64,000 nucleotides of DNA, from assembly GCA_024449915.1 (NCBI GenBank), contig JAMZAV010001428.1, forward strand, positions 161,001 to 225,000, read 5' to 3'. Positions 46,336 to 58,401 of this stretch are shown one piece after another. How positions within the stretch are numbered: the first letter of the stretch is position 1; the number at the start of each line of letters is the position of its first letter. The DNA comes from Sweltsa coloradensis. Taxonomy: Eukaryota > Arthropoda > Insecta > Plecoptera > Chloroperlidae. Both the position numbers and the translations under genes were made by a program. Under the pieces are notes generated by a model. That model did not search any database. It saw only the letters and a program-made list of their open reading frames with translations, and had not been told where the DNA came from.

Positions 46336-47137
46336 AAAAACAATTACACCCACGGGAGTGTTTCCCGATCAACCAAATCGAGAAATATCTTTATGATCTT
46401 GGGGGAAGGGAAGTTTTTGTCACATAGTGTAATCTTTGCTACAGTGCCCGTAATGACAATAAACAACACATTACAATATTTTATTAAAAAAATATATGAT
46501 TCGACATTAATAAGAACAGTATCCAAGCCGATAAATATACTGTTCAGTTCGTAAAAACTACAACCGCCAGTTTGAATTCCGCGCTGCCATGCCACACTCA
46601 GAAGACATCTTTGCTTGTTCAAATTGCCGATGGCGGCCAATACTCGGCAGATAAGAGTAGGGACTCTAGGTACTAACAGTATGGTATCTCTATGGCTCCC
46701 AGCCTCTTTCAATCTTTCCCCAACCAACACAAAACAAAATATAGAGAATTTACAGAAAAGGCTGTCGAGTACGTCAATAATGGCCAATATTTTTTTGGAT
46801 CAAAATCCTCCAAGGTCACGGGGCATAAAGATCGTCCCCATGTTATTTCTTATGGGAGATTTTTGCCGATGGGACCTAGCTCGAAAAATGTCATGTTTCA
46901 CAAATTTTTTGGGAGGTCATGGTGGCCCCAATAATTTTTCTGTTAATTGCTAAATTCATTACTAGTTAGCCTGAATGAAATATATTTTTTGAGTTTAGCG
47001 GTTAAATACCCCTTTAAGATTAATTCATTCGTCTTCTTTGGTGCGGTTTTTAATATTTTGGATATCTATAATCTCTGCTTCTTAGGCACAAGTGGAAATT
47101 TTATTATCGTTGCCAATAGTAATAAAAAAATCATCTA

Positions 47138-47525
47138 GGGGCGACGGTCGTTCGCCCGCAGCCAAGCGCACGCGACTGCTAGAAGGCGATGACTAACTCG
47201 ACCCTGTTTACTCCTACCCGAGTTGGGGGGTTTTCAGCTATCTGCACACGCCGTCCCGAAAGATTTACAATCTTGAAACTCGGTATATGACCTGATATGT
47301 GGTCCATATGACATACGAAAAAAAATCAGCCCGATCCGATAACCCGTTTTGTGTTAAAAAAGGGCGTAAATATCGACGATAATCGTCCGGCTGGCTGGCT
47401 GGTTGGTTGGTTGGGGGGGGGGGGGGGGTAGTGGATTCTGCCAGAGAGTAATAAGAGCCTACAGAGAAAACGGTACATCTTAGAACTATGAAACTTGGAC
47501 CACACTTAGATGTACCTCAGACTCA
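47138..47525. repeat. Left member of a large inverted repeat pair
   Basis: Starts GGGGCGACGGTCGTTCGCCC and continues through GTTGGGGGGTTTTCAGCTAT, a GGCTGGCTGG tract and CACACTTAGATGTACCTCAG. Its inverse lies at 59090-59462. A run of G at 47415-47429 is suspect. Confidence 0.75.
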
Positions 47526-49330
47526 CAAACTTCCGCCGAGAGACAAGCAATATTCCACCACCAACACCCCCTAAATCATCCCCTAAAATTAAAAAAATTC
47601 ATAGCTCTAACCCAAAATTGAATTTCCCGTCAAATTAGTTATTAAAATTATGTTCTTATGTGTTTTAACCCAATCGATCTATTTTCATTATATAAACCAC
47701 ATTTTGTCAACCCCCATCCCTAATAGTTTATATTATTTTTACCTTGATTTCCAGCATTCACCACGAAGGCACTTTATGAGTTATCATCATGAAAATTGAC
47801 ATGATGGTTCATAATAATAGGAAAAATAATCCGCTGAGAGGCAATTAAGCAATATTCCACCCCCAACACCCCCTAAAACTGGAATAATTCATAGCTCTAA
47901 TCTAAAATCGATGTTTTATTCAAATTAGTTATTAAAATTATGTTTTAATGTGTTTTAACCCAATCGGCCTATTCTCATTTCCTGAACCACATTTTTTCAA
48001 CCCCCATCCCTTATAGTTTATATTATTTTAACCTTGATTTCCAGCATTCACCATGAAGGCACCTAATTAGTTATCAGCATGAAATTTGGCATGATGGTAC
48101 ATACTAATATGAAAAATCATTCGCCGAGAGGCAAGCGATATTCCACCCCAACACCCCCTAAATCATCACCTAAAATTGGAATAATTGATAACACTTAACC
48201 AAAATTGTATTTTTATTCAAGTTATTAAATTATGTTTTAGTGTGCTTTAACCCAATCGGCCTATTCTCAGTTCCTTTATCACATTTTTTCAACCCCCATC
48301 CCTAATAGTTTATATTATTTTTACCTTGATTTCCAGCATTCACCATGAAGGCACCTAAAGAGTTATTATTATGAAATTTGGCATGATGCTACATACTAAT
48401 ATGAAAAATCATTCGCCGAAAGGCAAGCGATATTCAAACCCCAACACCCCCTAAATAATCCCCTTAAATTAGAATAATTCATAGCTCTAACCTAAAATTG
48501 AATTTTTATTAAGATTAGTTATTAAAATTATGTTTTTTTATGTGTTTTAACCCAATCGGCATATTTTCATTATATAACCCACATTTTGTCAACCCCCATC
48601 CCTAATAGTTTATATTATTTTTATCTCGATTTCCAGCATTCACCACGAAGGCACCTATTGAGTTATAATCATGAAATTTGTCATTATGGTACATAATAAT
48701 ATGAAAAATAATCAGCCGAGAGGCAAGCGATATTCCACCCTCAACACACCCTTAAATTGGAATATTCATAGCTCTAATCTAAAATTGATGTTTTATTCAA
48801 ATAAGGTGGTTATTAAAATTATGTTATAATGTGTTTTTACCCAATCGGCCTATTCTCATTTCCTAAACCACATTTTTTCAACCCCATCTCTTATAGTTTA
48901 TATTATTTTTACCTTGAGTTCCAGCATTCACCATGAAGGCACCTAATGAGTTATCAGCATGGAATTTGGCATGATGTTACATACTAATATGAAAAATAAT
49001 TCGTCGCGATGCAAGCAATATTCCATCCCAACAATAACATCCCCTAAATCATCCCCTAAAATTGGAATAATTCATAGCTCTAACCAAAAATTGTATTTTT
49101 ATTCAAATTAGTAAATTAAGTTTTAATGTGTTTTTTTGTTTCCTAAACAACACTTGTTCAACCCCCATCCCTAATAGTTTATACTATTTTACCTTGATTT
49201 CCAGCATTCACCATAAAGGTACCAAATGAGTTATCAGCATAAAATTTGGCATGGTGGTCCATAATAATATGAAATATAATAATCCGCCAGGAGACAAGCG
49301 ATATTTCACCCCCACTGTTCCCTACCACTC
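47526..49330. repeat. Satellite of about 290 bp, six units
   Basis: The word AACCCCCATCCCTAATAG or a close variant recurs at about 47709, 47999, 48291, 48591, 48880 and 49160, spacings 290, 292, 300, 289 and 280. Other landmarks in each unit are ATTCCACCCCCAACACCCCC and GATTTCCAGCATTCACCA. Divergence between units is visible, so the array is not new. Confidence 0.85.
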
Positions 49331-49574
49331 TTTACTTTTGGAAAAACGTTATGTTGTATTTATTTCAATTTTTAATATTCTAATTGCTGATTAAAATTAT
49401 GCGTCAATGTGTTATAGTCCGGCCAACAAATCATTCACACAAAAACCCAAGACGACATTAATAACCATATAGATTTAATAAAAACATTGAATATTGCCAA
49501 CTAGGCCTACATATTATTGTAAACAAAAAAAAATGGTAGCTTTTGTTTCTAGACAATCTGTTTTAAAGGCACTG
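49331..49574. other. Spacer, no gene recognised
   Basis: AT-rich transition from satellite to foldback element. Confidence 0.3.
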
Positions 49575-50125
49575 TATCCACCTTTACACATATTTCACAT
49601 ATTTTAAGCCTTGATATGAAACAAACAACAAAAAGATGTGATATCCCCCAAAATACAAAAATTTGTAAAAAAAAAAAAAAAACGGCAGCCAAGCTCTCCT
49701 TCCAAAGTCTTCGGCTGTGAATGCTGTGAGATATAGAAGTTGAGCCAAGCATTTCATTCTTTCTCCCTAGTTTCGCATTGAAAAGAAGTAAGATCATTTC
49801 GCCTGTTGACGAGCGCCAAGCCAACCATTTTCGTGGTAAAAAAATTAAAATTTTAAACTCAAAATCATAAAAAAATTACTTGGCCACTGACTTGAGAGTC
49901 CTCGTACCAAAATCAATAGCCAAGTATTTTTTTTATGATTTTGAGTTAAAAATTATAACTTTTTTTTACCACGAAAATGGTTTTCTTGGCGCTCGTCAAC
50001 AGGCGAAATGATCTTACTTCTTTTCAATGCGAAACTAGGGAGAAAGAATGAAATGCTTGGCTCAACTTCTATATCTCACAGCATTCACAGCCGAAGACTT
50101 TGGAAGGAGAGCTTGGCTGCCGTTT
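49575..50125. mobile_element. Foldback element B, copy 1, right end cut by Helitron-like insertion
   Basis: Left arm (about 49680-49880) and right arm (about 49920-50125) are near-perfect inverses starting ACGGCAGCCAAGCTCT, separated by about 40 bases. In copy 2 (57871-58401) the arms extend further outward. Here the outward part of the right arm is interrupted at 50126. A possible continuation near 51597 is too garbled to prove. Confidence 0.75.
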
Positions 50126-51596
50126 TTGGATGAGCAAAGCGAAGATTCCATTTCACTACACTGGAGAAAAAAATCCGGAATGTTTTTTTTTTGTATTTTT
50201 GTGTGTCTGTGAACACGATTCCGGCTAAACCAATACTCCAATTGCGATGAAATTTTATGGAGGTCTATGAAATCTCTGAACGAAGAACTGCACGGGGTGA
50301 AAAATTGATCGAAAAATTATTTCTCATGAAAATCGCTATTTTACGATTTTTTTCGATTTTTAAAAAAAATCCTTCGACTTATTGGATGAGCGTAGCGAGC
50401 GTAGCGAGCGAAGCGAAGATTCCATTTCACTACACTGGAGAAAAAAATCCGGAATGTTTTTTTTTTCTTTCTTTTTTTTTGTATTTTTGTGTGTCTGTGA
50501 ACACGATTCCGGCTAAACCAATATTCCAATAGCATTGAAATTTTATGGAGGTCTGTGAAATCTCTGAACGAAGAACTGCACGGGGGGAAAAATCGATCAA
50601 AAAATTATTTCTCATGAAAATCGCAATTTTACGATTTTTTTCGATTTTTTAAATAATTCTTCGACTTATAACATCTACATGCTTTATCCGATTGTAATGA
50701 TTTTTTCACAGAACCTTAATTTTATGAATTAATATATTCGTGTGAAATTTGAGCGCAATCGAAAATTTATTTCTTATGATAATCGCAATTTTACGTTTTT
50801 TTTCAATTTTTAACATTTCTTCGACGAATAAAACCTACATGCTTTATCTGATTGTAATGATTTTTTCACAGAACTTTAATTTTATCAGTTTATATATTCG
50901 TGTGAAATTTGAGCGTAATCGGAAAATGATCTATTAAAAAAATCACAATTTTACGCTTTTTTCGATTAAAAAAAATTACGCTCATCCATCAACGCGGCGG
51001 GACTTAAGCGTTTTCCTAGTAACATCTACATGCTTTTTCCCAAATTTTAAAAGATTTTTTCCCCAGAACCTTAATTTTATGGGAAATTTTAAAATATTCG
51101 GTGAAAATTTTGGGGCACAAAAAATTATTTCTTATGAAAAACTTTTCCAATTTTACAATTTTTTTTAAAATTTTTAAAAAAATTCTTCGACTTATTTAAA
51201 AACCCCACAAAACTTTTTCCCCTTGTAAAAGGGTTTTTTCACAGAACTTATTTTATGAATTAATATATCGTGTGAAATTTGGGGCGCAATCAAAAATCAA
51301 ATTTTTCATTTATAATCGCAATTTTATGATTTTTTTTTCCCAAATTTTAAAATTTTTTTTTTCCCACGAAATTTAAAAACCCACATGCTTTTATCCGATT
51401 TTAATTTATTTTTTTACAGAAGTTAAATTTTATGAATTTAAAATATTCGTGTGAAATTTGAGCGGGAATTTTGGGAAAAAATTAAACTATTAAAAAAAAA
51501 ACCCCAATTTTTTCGCTTTTTTCGTTTTTTAAAAAAAAAAAACGCTCATCCATCAAAAGCGGGGGGGGGGGGAAAGCGTTTTTTCCCCCTTTTTCA
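50126..51596 (+). mobile_element. Helitron-like element serving as host for a second copy
   Basis: The first part is 50126-50391 (TTGGATGAGCAAAGCGAAG start). It resumes at 51020 with TAACATCTACATGCTTTTTC and runs to a garbled 3' end near 51596 (CTCATCCATCAAAAGCGGGG). Removing 50392-51019 rebuilds CGACTTA|TAACATCTACATGC, the sequence seen in the inserted copy itself near 50660. The 3' part shows inflated homopolymers. Confidence 0.75.
50392..51019 (+). mobile_element. Helitron-like element inserted in a sister copy (628 bp)
   Basis: TTGGATGAGCGTAGCGAGCG to CTTAAGCGTTTTCCTAG, between A (50391) and T (51020), no duplication. Confidence 0.85.
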
Positions 51597-53980
51597 AATT
51601 TTTTTTATTTTTGGGGGATAATAACACCCAACTCAAATTCCCTCGAATTTTAGATATTTTACGTGGGTCCCAATGGGGTTTTTTTTTTAGCGTCTCTGCT
51701 TTCCCCAAAGCAAAAATGTCCAGGGTTTTGAAATTTCCCGCTATAAAGGCCCGAAGTGTTTTAACTTCTGATGTTTCCGGGCTTAAAATTTCCCTTCTTG
51801 GGGGGTTTGGAATTTTTTAAACGGTGCTTTGGAGCCGGGCCTAGCAACAGGACGTAATTTAAATTCAAAATTGGTTTTTGAATCGGCCTTTTTGATTCTT
51901 GGGGTTGATCCCGCGGGGGTCCGGGACTGTCCATATCGCTGATTGCTATATTCCCACTGAAAAATATTGATTTCTGGTCGGTTTAATGTCACCAAAAAGT
52001 CGTTTTCGTCGGGGCCTACAGGGTTGGGCTTCGTCGTTTTTTGGTTTAATGTCCCCCACGGGAAAAAAATAATTTTTTAAGTTTTTTTTTTTTAAAGTAA
52101 GGGGAAAAGCTGGGGGGCAGCATTTCTAACCCCGGGAGCCCCGGGGGAAGTTTTGGAAGCTTTCTTAACACCTTGGAAGAGTCCTCATTGAAAACTCGAG
52201 CCTAATGCACTCTCCAATGTATAAGGCATCAGCTCCACCTCGGAGTTTAAAAATATATGGGAAAAAGTCTTTCGACTTGGTCTTTTTGTCGGGGGGGGGG
52301 GGGGGGGGGGGGGGGGGGTCATGTGGGGCACATCACAGGAACACCCTGAGCCTAGGGGCCCGGGGAAAAATCCCCTTTAAACGTTTTTTTGATTTCGGGG
52401 AGGAGGAGAAATCTTAGCCCCTTGCGAAGATTAATTTCAGTTGAAGAGTTGAAAAGGTTTTTATTAATTTGGCAGAAGAGAGAGGAAAGAAAAAGGAAGG
52501 AGAGAGAAAAGAGGGGGGAAAAAGGAAGGGGAGACCAAGGGGAGAGAGAGGGTTGAATTTAGGTCTTTATTTAAGGGGGAATTAAAAGGGCCCGGCCCCT
52601 TTTCCTTTTTCCCTCCAAAGGAGAGGTTTTGGGGGTGGGGTGGGGGATGTCTTCGACGGTTGACCCCGAGCGGGGGAATTAATCCTACAAAAACCTTTTC
52701 TGTTCCAAAAGGGTTGACGCCTTTTAGGCTCTCCTCTGGGGGGCCGGGGGGGTCAAATTAAACCCAGACCCCCAGGGCCCCCCCATTTATGTACATTTTT
52801 TTCCCCGGGGATAAGTGGTTTTTTAAAGGGGAAACGGGGGGAAAATGGGGGAACCATGGGAGGGGTAAGGCCTGGTTTTAAATCTGAGCAACTCTCATCC
52901 CCCAAACAGGAAATTTTTAAACCAACAACAAGTAAAAAAAAATGTTTTTTTCCCCTTTCATTTCCCCAGCCATGTAAAACAAAACAGATTTGGCCCAAAA
53001 AAAAACACTTTAAAAATTTGCACCATCTTTTGGGTTTTACTTTTTATTTAAATTTACAAAAATTTCGTTTACAAGGAAAACCCATCTCTTAAAAGTAGCG
53101 AAACTTGCTAGCGAAACACGCCCCCCAAACCCATCCCTGCGGCCCCTAGCACAAACAAGCCGATCAACTAACGATGACTGGGGCCACCCAGGCGGGATTG
53201 GTAACACAAAGCCTAAACCTTTGACTTTCTAAAATCAGTCCCCAGAGTTGAAATTTAACCCCTGAGTGGATTTTAAGTTTTTTTTTGAAAAATTTTGTTT
53301 TATTTTTTTCCCCGATATGTATGGGCGGGTTTTCAAAGAAAGAAATACGGCCCAGCCTGCCCCCGGGCCTCTAGGGCCCCGCCCAGGGGCTAACCCCAAG
53401 GTTGGAGGGGCCCACCCAAGGGGTTTATTGTACGTTATAATGGGAAAAAAAATAATGGTTGATGGCTTACCCCCCCCCCTAATAAAATTTTTAATTTTCC
53501 CCCCAGTATTACTTGCAAATTTTTTTGGGCCCGCCCAAATTTAAATAGCTTAGGCTAGGGTAAGGGCCCCTTTAATATGCTTGGGAAATTTTTCGGGGGA
53601 TTCGTCAATTGTTTTTTGTTTACATTTTTGAAGTCGGGAGCTTTTTTGTTTAGTCGCCTTAGTTTGCCATGCGCCCCTAAATGGGGTTGGGGAAATGCTC
53701 CCAAACAAACAGGGTTTTCCCTTAGTTAAAATTTACCCCTACACGGGGAGTGGTAGAGATAAAGGGGGCCCCCCTTTACCGCCGTCTTCAATTTGTATCT
53801 TTTAAAACCCTGACTTTTTGACGGGGGAAAGGCTTTTAGTTGAGTCGCTTAGTCGCCATGCGCGGGTAGTTGTAGCGGCGGTTTCGCGCAGCCGACCACG
53901 GACAGCAAATCACTCTGCAGGCAGTGCATTGAAGTTTCGCTACTGGGAAGAGATGGGTTATACTGTGATTGCGTTCTCTA
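51597..53980. other. Homopolymer-inflated, probably unreliable sequence
   Basis: Many short runs and a G run of about 27 at 52291-52317. The SINE at 51680-52080 can be compared with clean copies and is clearly distorted. No trustworthy coding frame. Confidence 0.65.
51680..52080 (+). mobile_element. SINE family S1, distorted copy
   Basis: Recognisable blocks in the right order: GTCCAGGGTTTTGAAATTTC (B box with extra bases), TTAACTTCTGATG, AATCGGCCTTTTTGATTCTT and ACAGGGTTGGGCTTCGTCG. Compared with 7949-8400 most differences are lengthened runs. Confidence 0.7.
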
Positions 53981-55052
53981 TGCGTGAGATCATTTAAAAG
54001 AAAAAAAAAGGCTATTATTGCCGTAAATTTTGGAATAGCCTAGGACTATCATACTATTGTTCATCTGCATAAAGGGTTTAGTAATCAAAACTAGTTATTT
54101 GTGCGGGATGTGTGTCAAAAACATGGTCGTGCAGGCCTAGGGTTGCCTAGGAGAGGCCAAGGGCTTGTCAAACGTGTTATGTTAGTATTAATTGTATCTA
54201 GTCCTATAGCCTAATCGAACTTTAGGCCTACACTGTTGTATTTTGAATAATTTTCTACATCTGGGCCTAGGCCCGAGACGGTTTCTGATTTGTTTTATGA
54301 GAGTAATGACAACTTTTCTCGTTTGACACATAGAGCGCAAAATTTAAAATGTCCGCCATTGTTTACATATTTTCTTATCCCCGTCCGAGGCGGGATAAGT
54401 CTTCATGAATTGGATTCGGAGTTTACCGCACTTATACCACCTTATACCGGGGTAAAAATGTACATGAATCGGGGCCAGAGGAGGGGAATATTTGATCCCG
54501 GCACCTACACCGGAACATTTCCTCTGAGGCGGCGTAATTACCCAGACTCCAGGGCCCCGATTCATGTACATTTTTATCCCCGGTATAAGCAGAGTTAGGT
54601 GGTATAAGTGCGTATAACTCCGAATCCAATTCATGAAGACTTATCCCGCCTCGCACGGGGATAAGAAAATATGTAAACAGATGGCGGACATTTTAAATTT
54701 TGCGTCTATGTGTAAAACGAGAAAAGTTTTCATTACTCTCATAAAACAAATCGGGAAACCGTCTCGGGCCTGGGCCCCAGATGTAGAAAATTTTCATAAT
54801 ACAACAGTGTAGGCCTAAAGTTCGTTTAGGCTATGGGGACAAGATAAAATTAATACGAACATAACACGTTTGACAAGCCCTTGGCCTCTCCTGGGCAACC
54901 CTAGGCCTGCATACCTTGTTTTGACACATCCCGCACAAATAACTAGTTTTGATTATAAAAGCCTTATGCAGATGATCAATAGTATGATAGTCTAGGCTAT
55001 TCCAAAATTTACGGCAAAATACGCCCTTTTTTTTTTTTAATGATCTCACGCA
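53981..55052. mobile_element. Near-perfect palindrome of 1.07 kb (foldback element)
   Basis: Left arm 53981-54475 from TGCGTGAGATCATTTAAAAG; right arm 54550-55052 ending AATGATCTCACGCA. The arms match along nearly their whole length of about 490 bases with scattered differences. The centre (54476-54549) is a 74-base unpaired loop. No coding capacity evident; the mirrored open frames in the two arms are the same sequence read both ways. No target duplication seen. Confidence 0.85.
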
Positions 55053-55269
55053 ATCTTCTGTCAATAAATAAAAATGTAAAACAAAAGATGGAGCAAATTT
55101 TTAGCGTTCTTTTGCAATTCTGCTGATTTACATGGCTGTGGAATGCAGTGGAAAAAACATTGTTGACTTGTTGTTGGATTGAAAATTTCTGATTGGATGA
55201 GGGTTGCTCAGACTTAACCAGGCCTTACCTGCCATGTCCTGCATTATACCGTCCTTTATACACTTATAC

Positions 55270-55421
55270 CGGGATAAATGTAACATGAATCGGGGCCAGA
55301 GGAGGGGAATATTTGATCCCGGCACCTACACCGGAACATTTCCTCTGAGGCGGCGTAATTACCCAGACTCCAGAGGAGGGGAATATTTGATCCCGGCACC
55401 TACACCGGAACATTTCCTCTG
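55270..55421. repeat. Fragment of the palindrome centre, with its loop duplicated in tandem
   Basis: CATGAATCGGGGCC and the loop sequence of the 53981-55052 element recur at 55284-55370, then the loop's CAGAGGAGGGGAATATTTGA to TTTCCTCTG part is repeated (55297-55347 and 55371-55421, period 74). Confidence 0.8.
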
Positions 55422-55664
55422 GCCGATGTTGATCAAACTGGACACCACCACTCTCCTTCATTGTCCTACACAATGGCTATGCACCTGATGAGCTAACTTT
55501 ATCATATTTTAATATTGGCAGGTACATTATTATACCGAACATTCTGCAAATACTATGTTTTGTTTTATTGCTTATTATTTTGGTTATTTTTATACCTTTG
55601 AAATGGTTATATGCAATAAATGCATACAGTGTACATACCCGATTGCTTCATTGCAAAAATATGA
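55422..55664. other. Spacer, no gene recognised
   Basis: AT-rich, with an AATAAA-like word near 55613. Nothing coding. Confidence 0.3.
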
Positions 55665-55987
55665 TTGGATGAGCGTAGCGAAGACTAATATTTTTCTACC
55701 TTAAAAAAACTTTTAATTTTTAATTTTTTTAAAAAATTATTTGTTCGCGATCTACCGAAAAAACGGCTAATCCGAGATTGAAGAAATTGTAAGGGAACAC
55801 TCGACATTCCTGAACATTTAGACCTGTAAAATCGACGAAATATTACTTAGAAAAATCGTACTCTTTGGGCAACGAGATATTTATTTGCTCTTGTCTTTGG
55901 TACACAAACGAAACATAAAGCCGTAATTAAGGTGTATAAGTAGTCAACCTAAGACGCACATCCATCAACGCGACTAAAACATTAAAC
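55665..55987 (+). mobile_element. Diverged Helitron-like element
   Basis: Starts A|TTGGATGAGCGTAGCGAAG. CACATCCATCAACGCGACTA near 55958 marks the 3' subterminal region; the CTAG end is lost. Confidence 0.55.
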
Positions 55988-55994
55988 TTTAGAA

Positions 55995-56571
55995 TTGGGA
56001 GAGTGTAGCGAAGACCAATTTCACTTTTCCCGAGGAAGATAGCTCGAGTGTTTTTGTCTGTTTGTTTGCTATCTATCGGGTAAACGGCATATGCGATCTT
56101 GATGATAATTGGAGGGAACCACCTTTTGAACTTTGATCTGCCAAGTTTTTAGGTACAAACGAAGAAATATTTCTAATGATGATCGTACTTTTCCTATTTT
56201 TAATGCAATATTTTCGTGCTATTTGGGCTAATTCTGACCAAACGGGTGGCTGAAACGTTCATTTTTTACATGGACATTAAGGTGAAATGAAGGTTTTAAT
56301 ATAAGCCTTAGAAACTTGACAACAATCACCTACAATGCGTACTAAAAGCATGTCTTTGGACCTCGAGATATTTAACATTCAATTGTTAATCGGTATACCC
56401 ATCTCAATTATAATACTTCTTTATAAAAATTATCCTAACTCAACAAAAAAAATGAAATGGAACTTGAAAAAGTAATGAGATTCTACGCATATTAAAACGT
56501 AGTAATCGTTGGACAGAAATAATGTCTACCAATAAAGCTCATCCATCAACGCGACCGAAAAAAGCGTTCGC
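55995..56571 (+). mobile_element. Diverged Helitron-like element
   Basis: Starts A|TTGGGAGAGTGTAGCGAAG. The interior is related to 18373-18941 (CTTTGATCTGCCAAGTTTTT, CATTTTTTACATGGACATTA). The 3' part is GCTCATCCATCAACGCGACC then AAGCGTTCGCG, without a clear CTAG. Confidence 0.6.
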
Positions 56572-57870
56572 GAAGCGGCGAGTTTTAATAAATGTTGCTT
56601 ACAGTAAAAATGTCTAAATTACTTTTCGTAAAGATAACCAGCAACAATCCCCGGTCTGTCCGTGTGAACCAGCCTGGAGTCGTATTGATTGAGTTGAGCC
56701 TGTCCAGTGGTTTAAAGAGGTTACTTCGCCCTCGTGCGTGTCGTGGCCGCTAGTGGCGAGATGCTAGTCAAACAGCATGGCGTGCGCGCGAGGACCGGGT
56801 TCAAGTGGGGGGGGGGGGGGGGGGGTACGACGGAATTATGTGGGGATTAGCATACACCTGATACAACCTTGACCAATATAACAGAGTTCATTCTAGCATT
56901 CAATACATAAGCATACATGACATTTTAACACTAACAGGACCCTCAAATTAAAAAAAAAGTATAAACCATTATCATTAGCAGATTTAGGGCAGCGAAGATT
57001 TAAGAGGACATATTACGTTCGAATTCCTGTTCACTCGTCCACTGATTCCACAGATGTGGAAATAAAAATTTACGTTGAAATTATAAAAATATAAACATGA
57101 TTTTCAAAATTTTGGATTTTGTTGAAAAGTGCAAAATTGACCATATATACGTAGCTTGATTCTGATGAATAAAATAAAATATTCCAAATCTATTACTTTG
57201 GCAACTATGTAAAGTTTCATATATATCGGATTCTTCCTTGCTGAGCGATAAGACCGTGTCAACTGCCAAATGTGTCATATTCCCTCATAAAATAAGAAAA
57301 TATATATCAAGATCAAGGTCACTAAAGAAACATTGCCGAGGACGACATAATATTATGATAGCAATCACGCGGGGGGCGCTTAGAGCACAAAGCCGCCATC
57401 GGTGGTGAAGACTAGAGGATGTGAAATAGACAAAGTAGAGATGATTGTTGAATAGACATGGGTGTGGAAAAAGTTGAAAATATTGTTTCCATGAGAGCCC
57501 CCTATGTGGTCTTCAGTCACCTCAAGATGTTGTTTGAGGGGTCCACACCGACTGCCTCTTTGTCGCCTTTTACGATGAGCCGAGAAGGAATGTTCAGGGC
57601 CTGTTCTACCCCTGGCCCAGACGAAAAACTAGACTAGTGGTGAGCATTTTGAGTATTTTGAGTAAATGCAAATCTTTCTTCATAATAAGGTTTCCAAAAA
57701 TAAAAGCAATTAGCTAAAATCGTATTCTTACCTTAGTTATTGCAAAATAGTTAATCCCCCCCCCCCCGCCACATTTACGGTTTTTACAGATGATGGAAAT
57801 ATACAAATAGATGGTATAAATAAATTAATGGTAAGTAATTATATGACTATTTCTTGCAACTGGAATTAGT
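56572..57870. other. Intergenic, no gene recognised
   Basis: A G run at 56808-56825. Short frames only. Confidence 0.35.
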
Positions 57871-58401
57871 GTCCATTAGCCTTGAGAATAATGGTAAACA
57901 TGATCCCCACAAATACAAAAATTTGTAAAAAAAAATAAAAATGAAATGGCAGCCAAGCTCTAATTCAAAAGTTTTCGGCTGTGAATGCTGTGAGATAGAA
58001 GTTGAGCCCAGCTTTTCATTCTTTCTCCCTAGTTTTGCTTTGAAAAGAATTACGGTCATTTCGCCTGTTGACGAGCGCTAAGCCAACGATTTTTGTGGTA
58101 AAAAAGTAAAATATTTAAACTCGAAATGAAAAAAAATGGCTTGGCCATTGAATTTGGTTCATGGCCAAAAATTTTGTATGATTTCGAGTTTAAAACTTTT
58201 TCTTTTTTACCACAAAATCGTTGGCTTGGCGCTCGTAAACACGCGAAATGATCTTACTTCTTTTCAAAGCGAAACAGCATTCACAGCCGAAGATTTTGTA
58301 GTAGAGCTTAACTGCCGTTTTTTTTTAAAATAAATTTTTGTATTTGTGGAGATATTACATCTTTTTGTCGTTTATTTTCTATCAAGGCGTGAATGGTGGA
58401 C
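57871..58401. mobile_element. Foldback element B, copy 2 (531 bp)
   Basis: Arms starting GTCCATTAGCCTTGAGA and ending TCAAGGCGTGAATGGTGGAC. They contain TACAAAAATTTGTAAAAAAA and GGCAGCCAAGCTCTAA on the left with inverse partners on the right. More diverged than copy 1. Confidence 0.7.

Larger units (their letters stand above)
45084..46694. mobile_element. hAT-like foldback element, copy 2 (1611 bp)
   Basis: Ends CATAGAGCTACC and GGTATCTCTATG; 8-bp target duplication GCTCCCAG at 45076-45083 and 46695-46702. The same arms as copy 1, not interrupted by the LINE. It carries extra repeats: a second SINE piece at 46023-46112 and a tRNA-like piece at 46240-46335. Confidence 0.85.
44578..47013. mobile_element. 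TTAA-type element, copy 2, complete, with hAT foldback inside
   Basis: The ends AGGGGCTT (44578) and its inverse ATACCCCT (ending 47013) are flanked by TTAA at 44574-44577 and 47014-47017. TTAA duplication is characteristic of piggyBac; the short AGGGG terminus is not diagnostic. Removing the foldback at 45084-46694 (and one 8-bp duplicate) leaves about 820 bp, matching copy 1. No transposase. Confidence 0.7.

Noticed and set aside
35172..46620. Recurring peptide NEQRCLLSVAWQRGIQTGG as a conserved gene
   Set aside because: It appears only inside the arms of the two foldback elements, on both strands, without start or splice context; conservation follows from the repeat.
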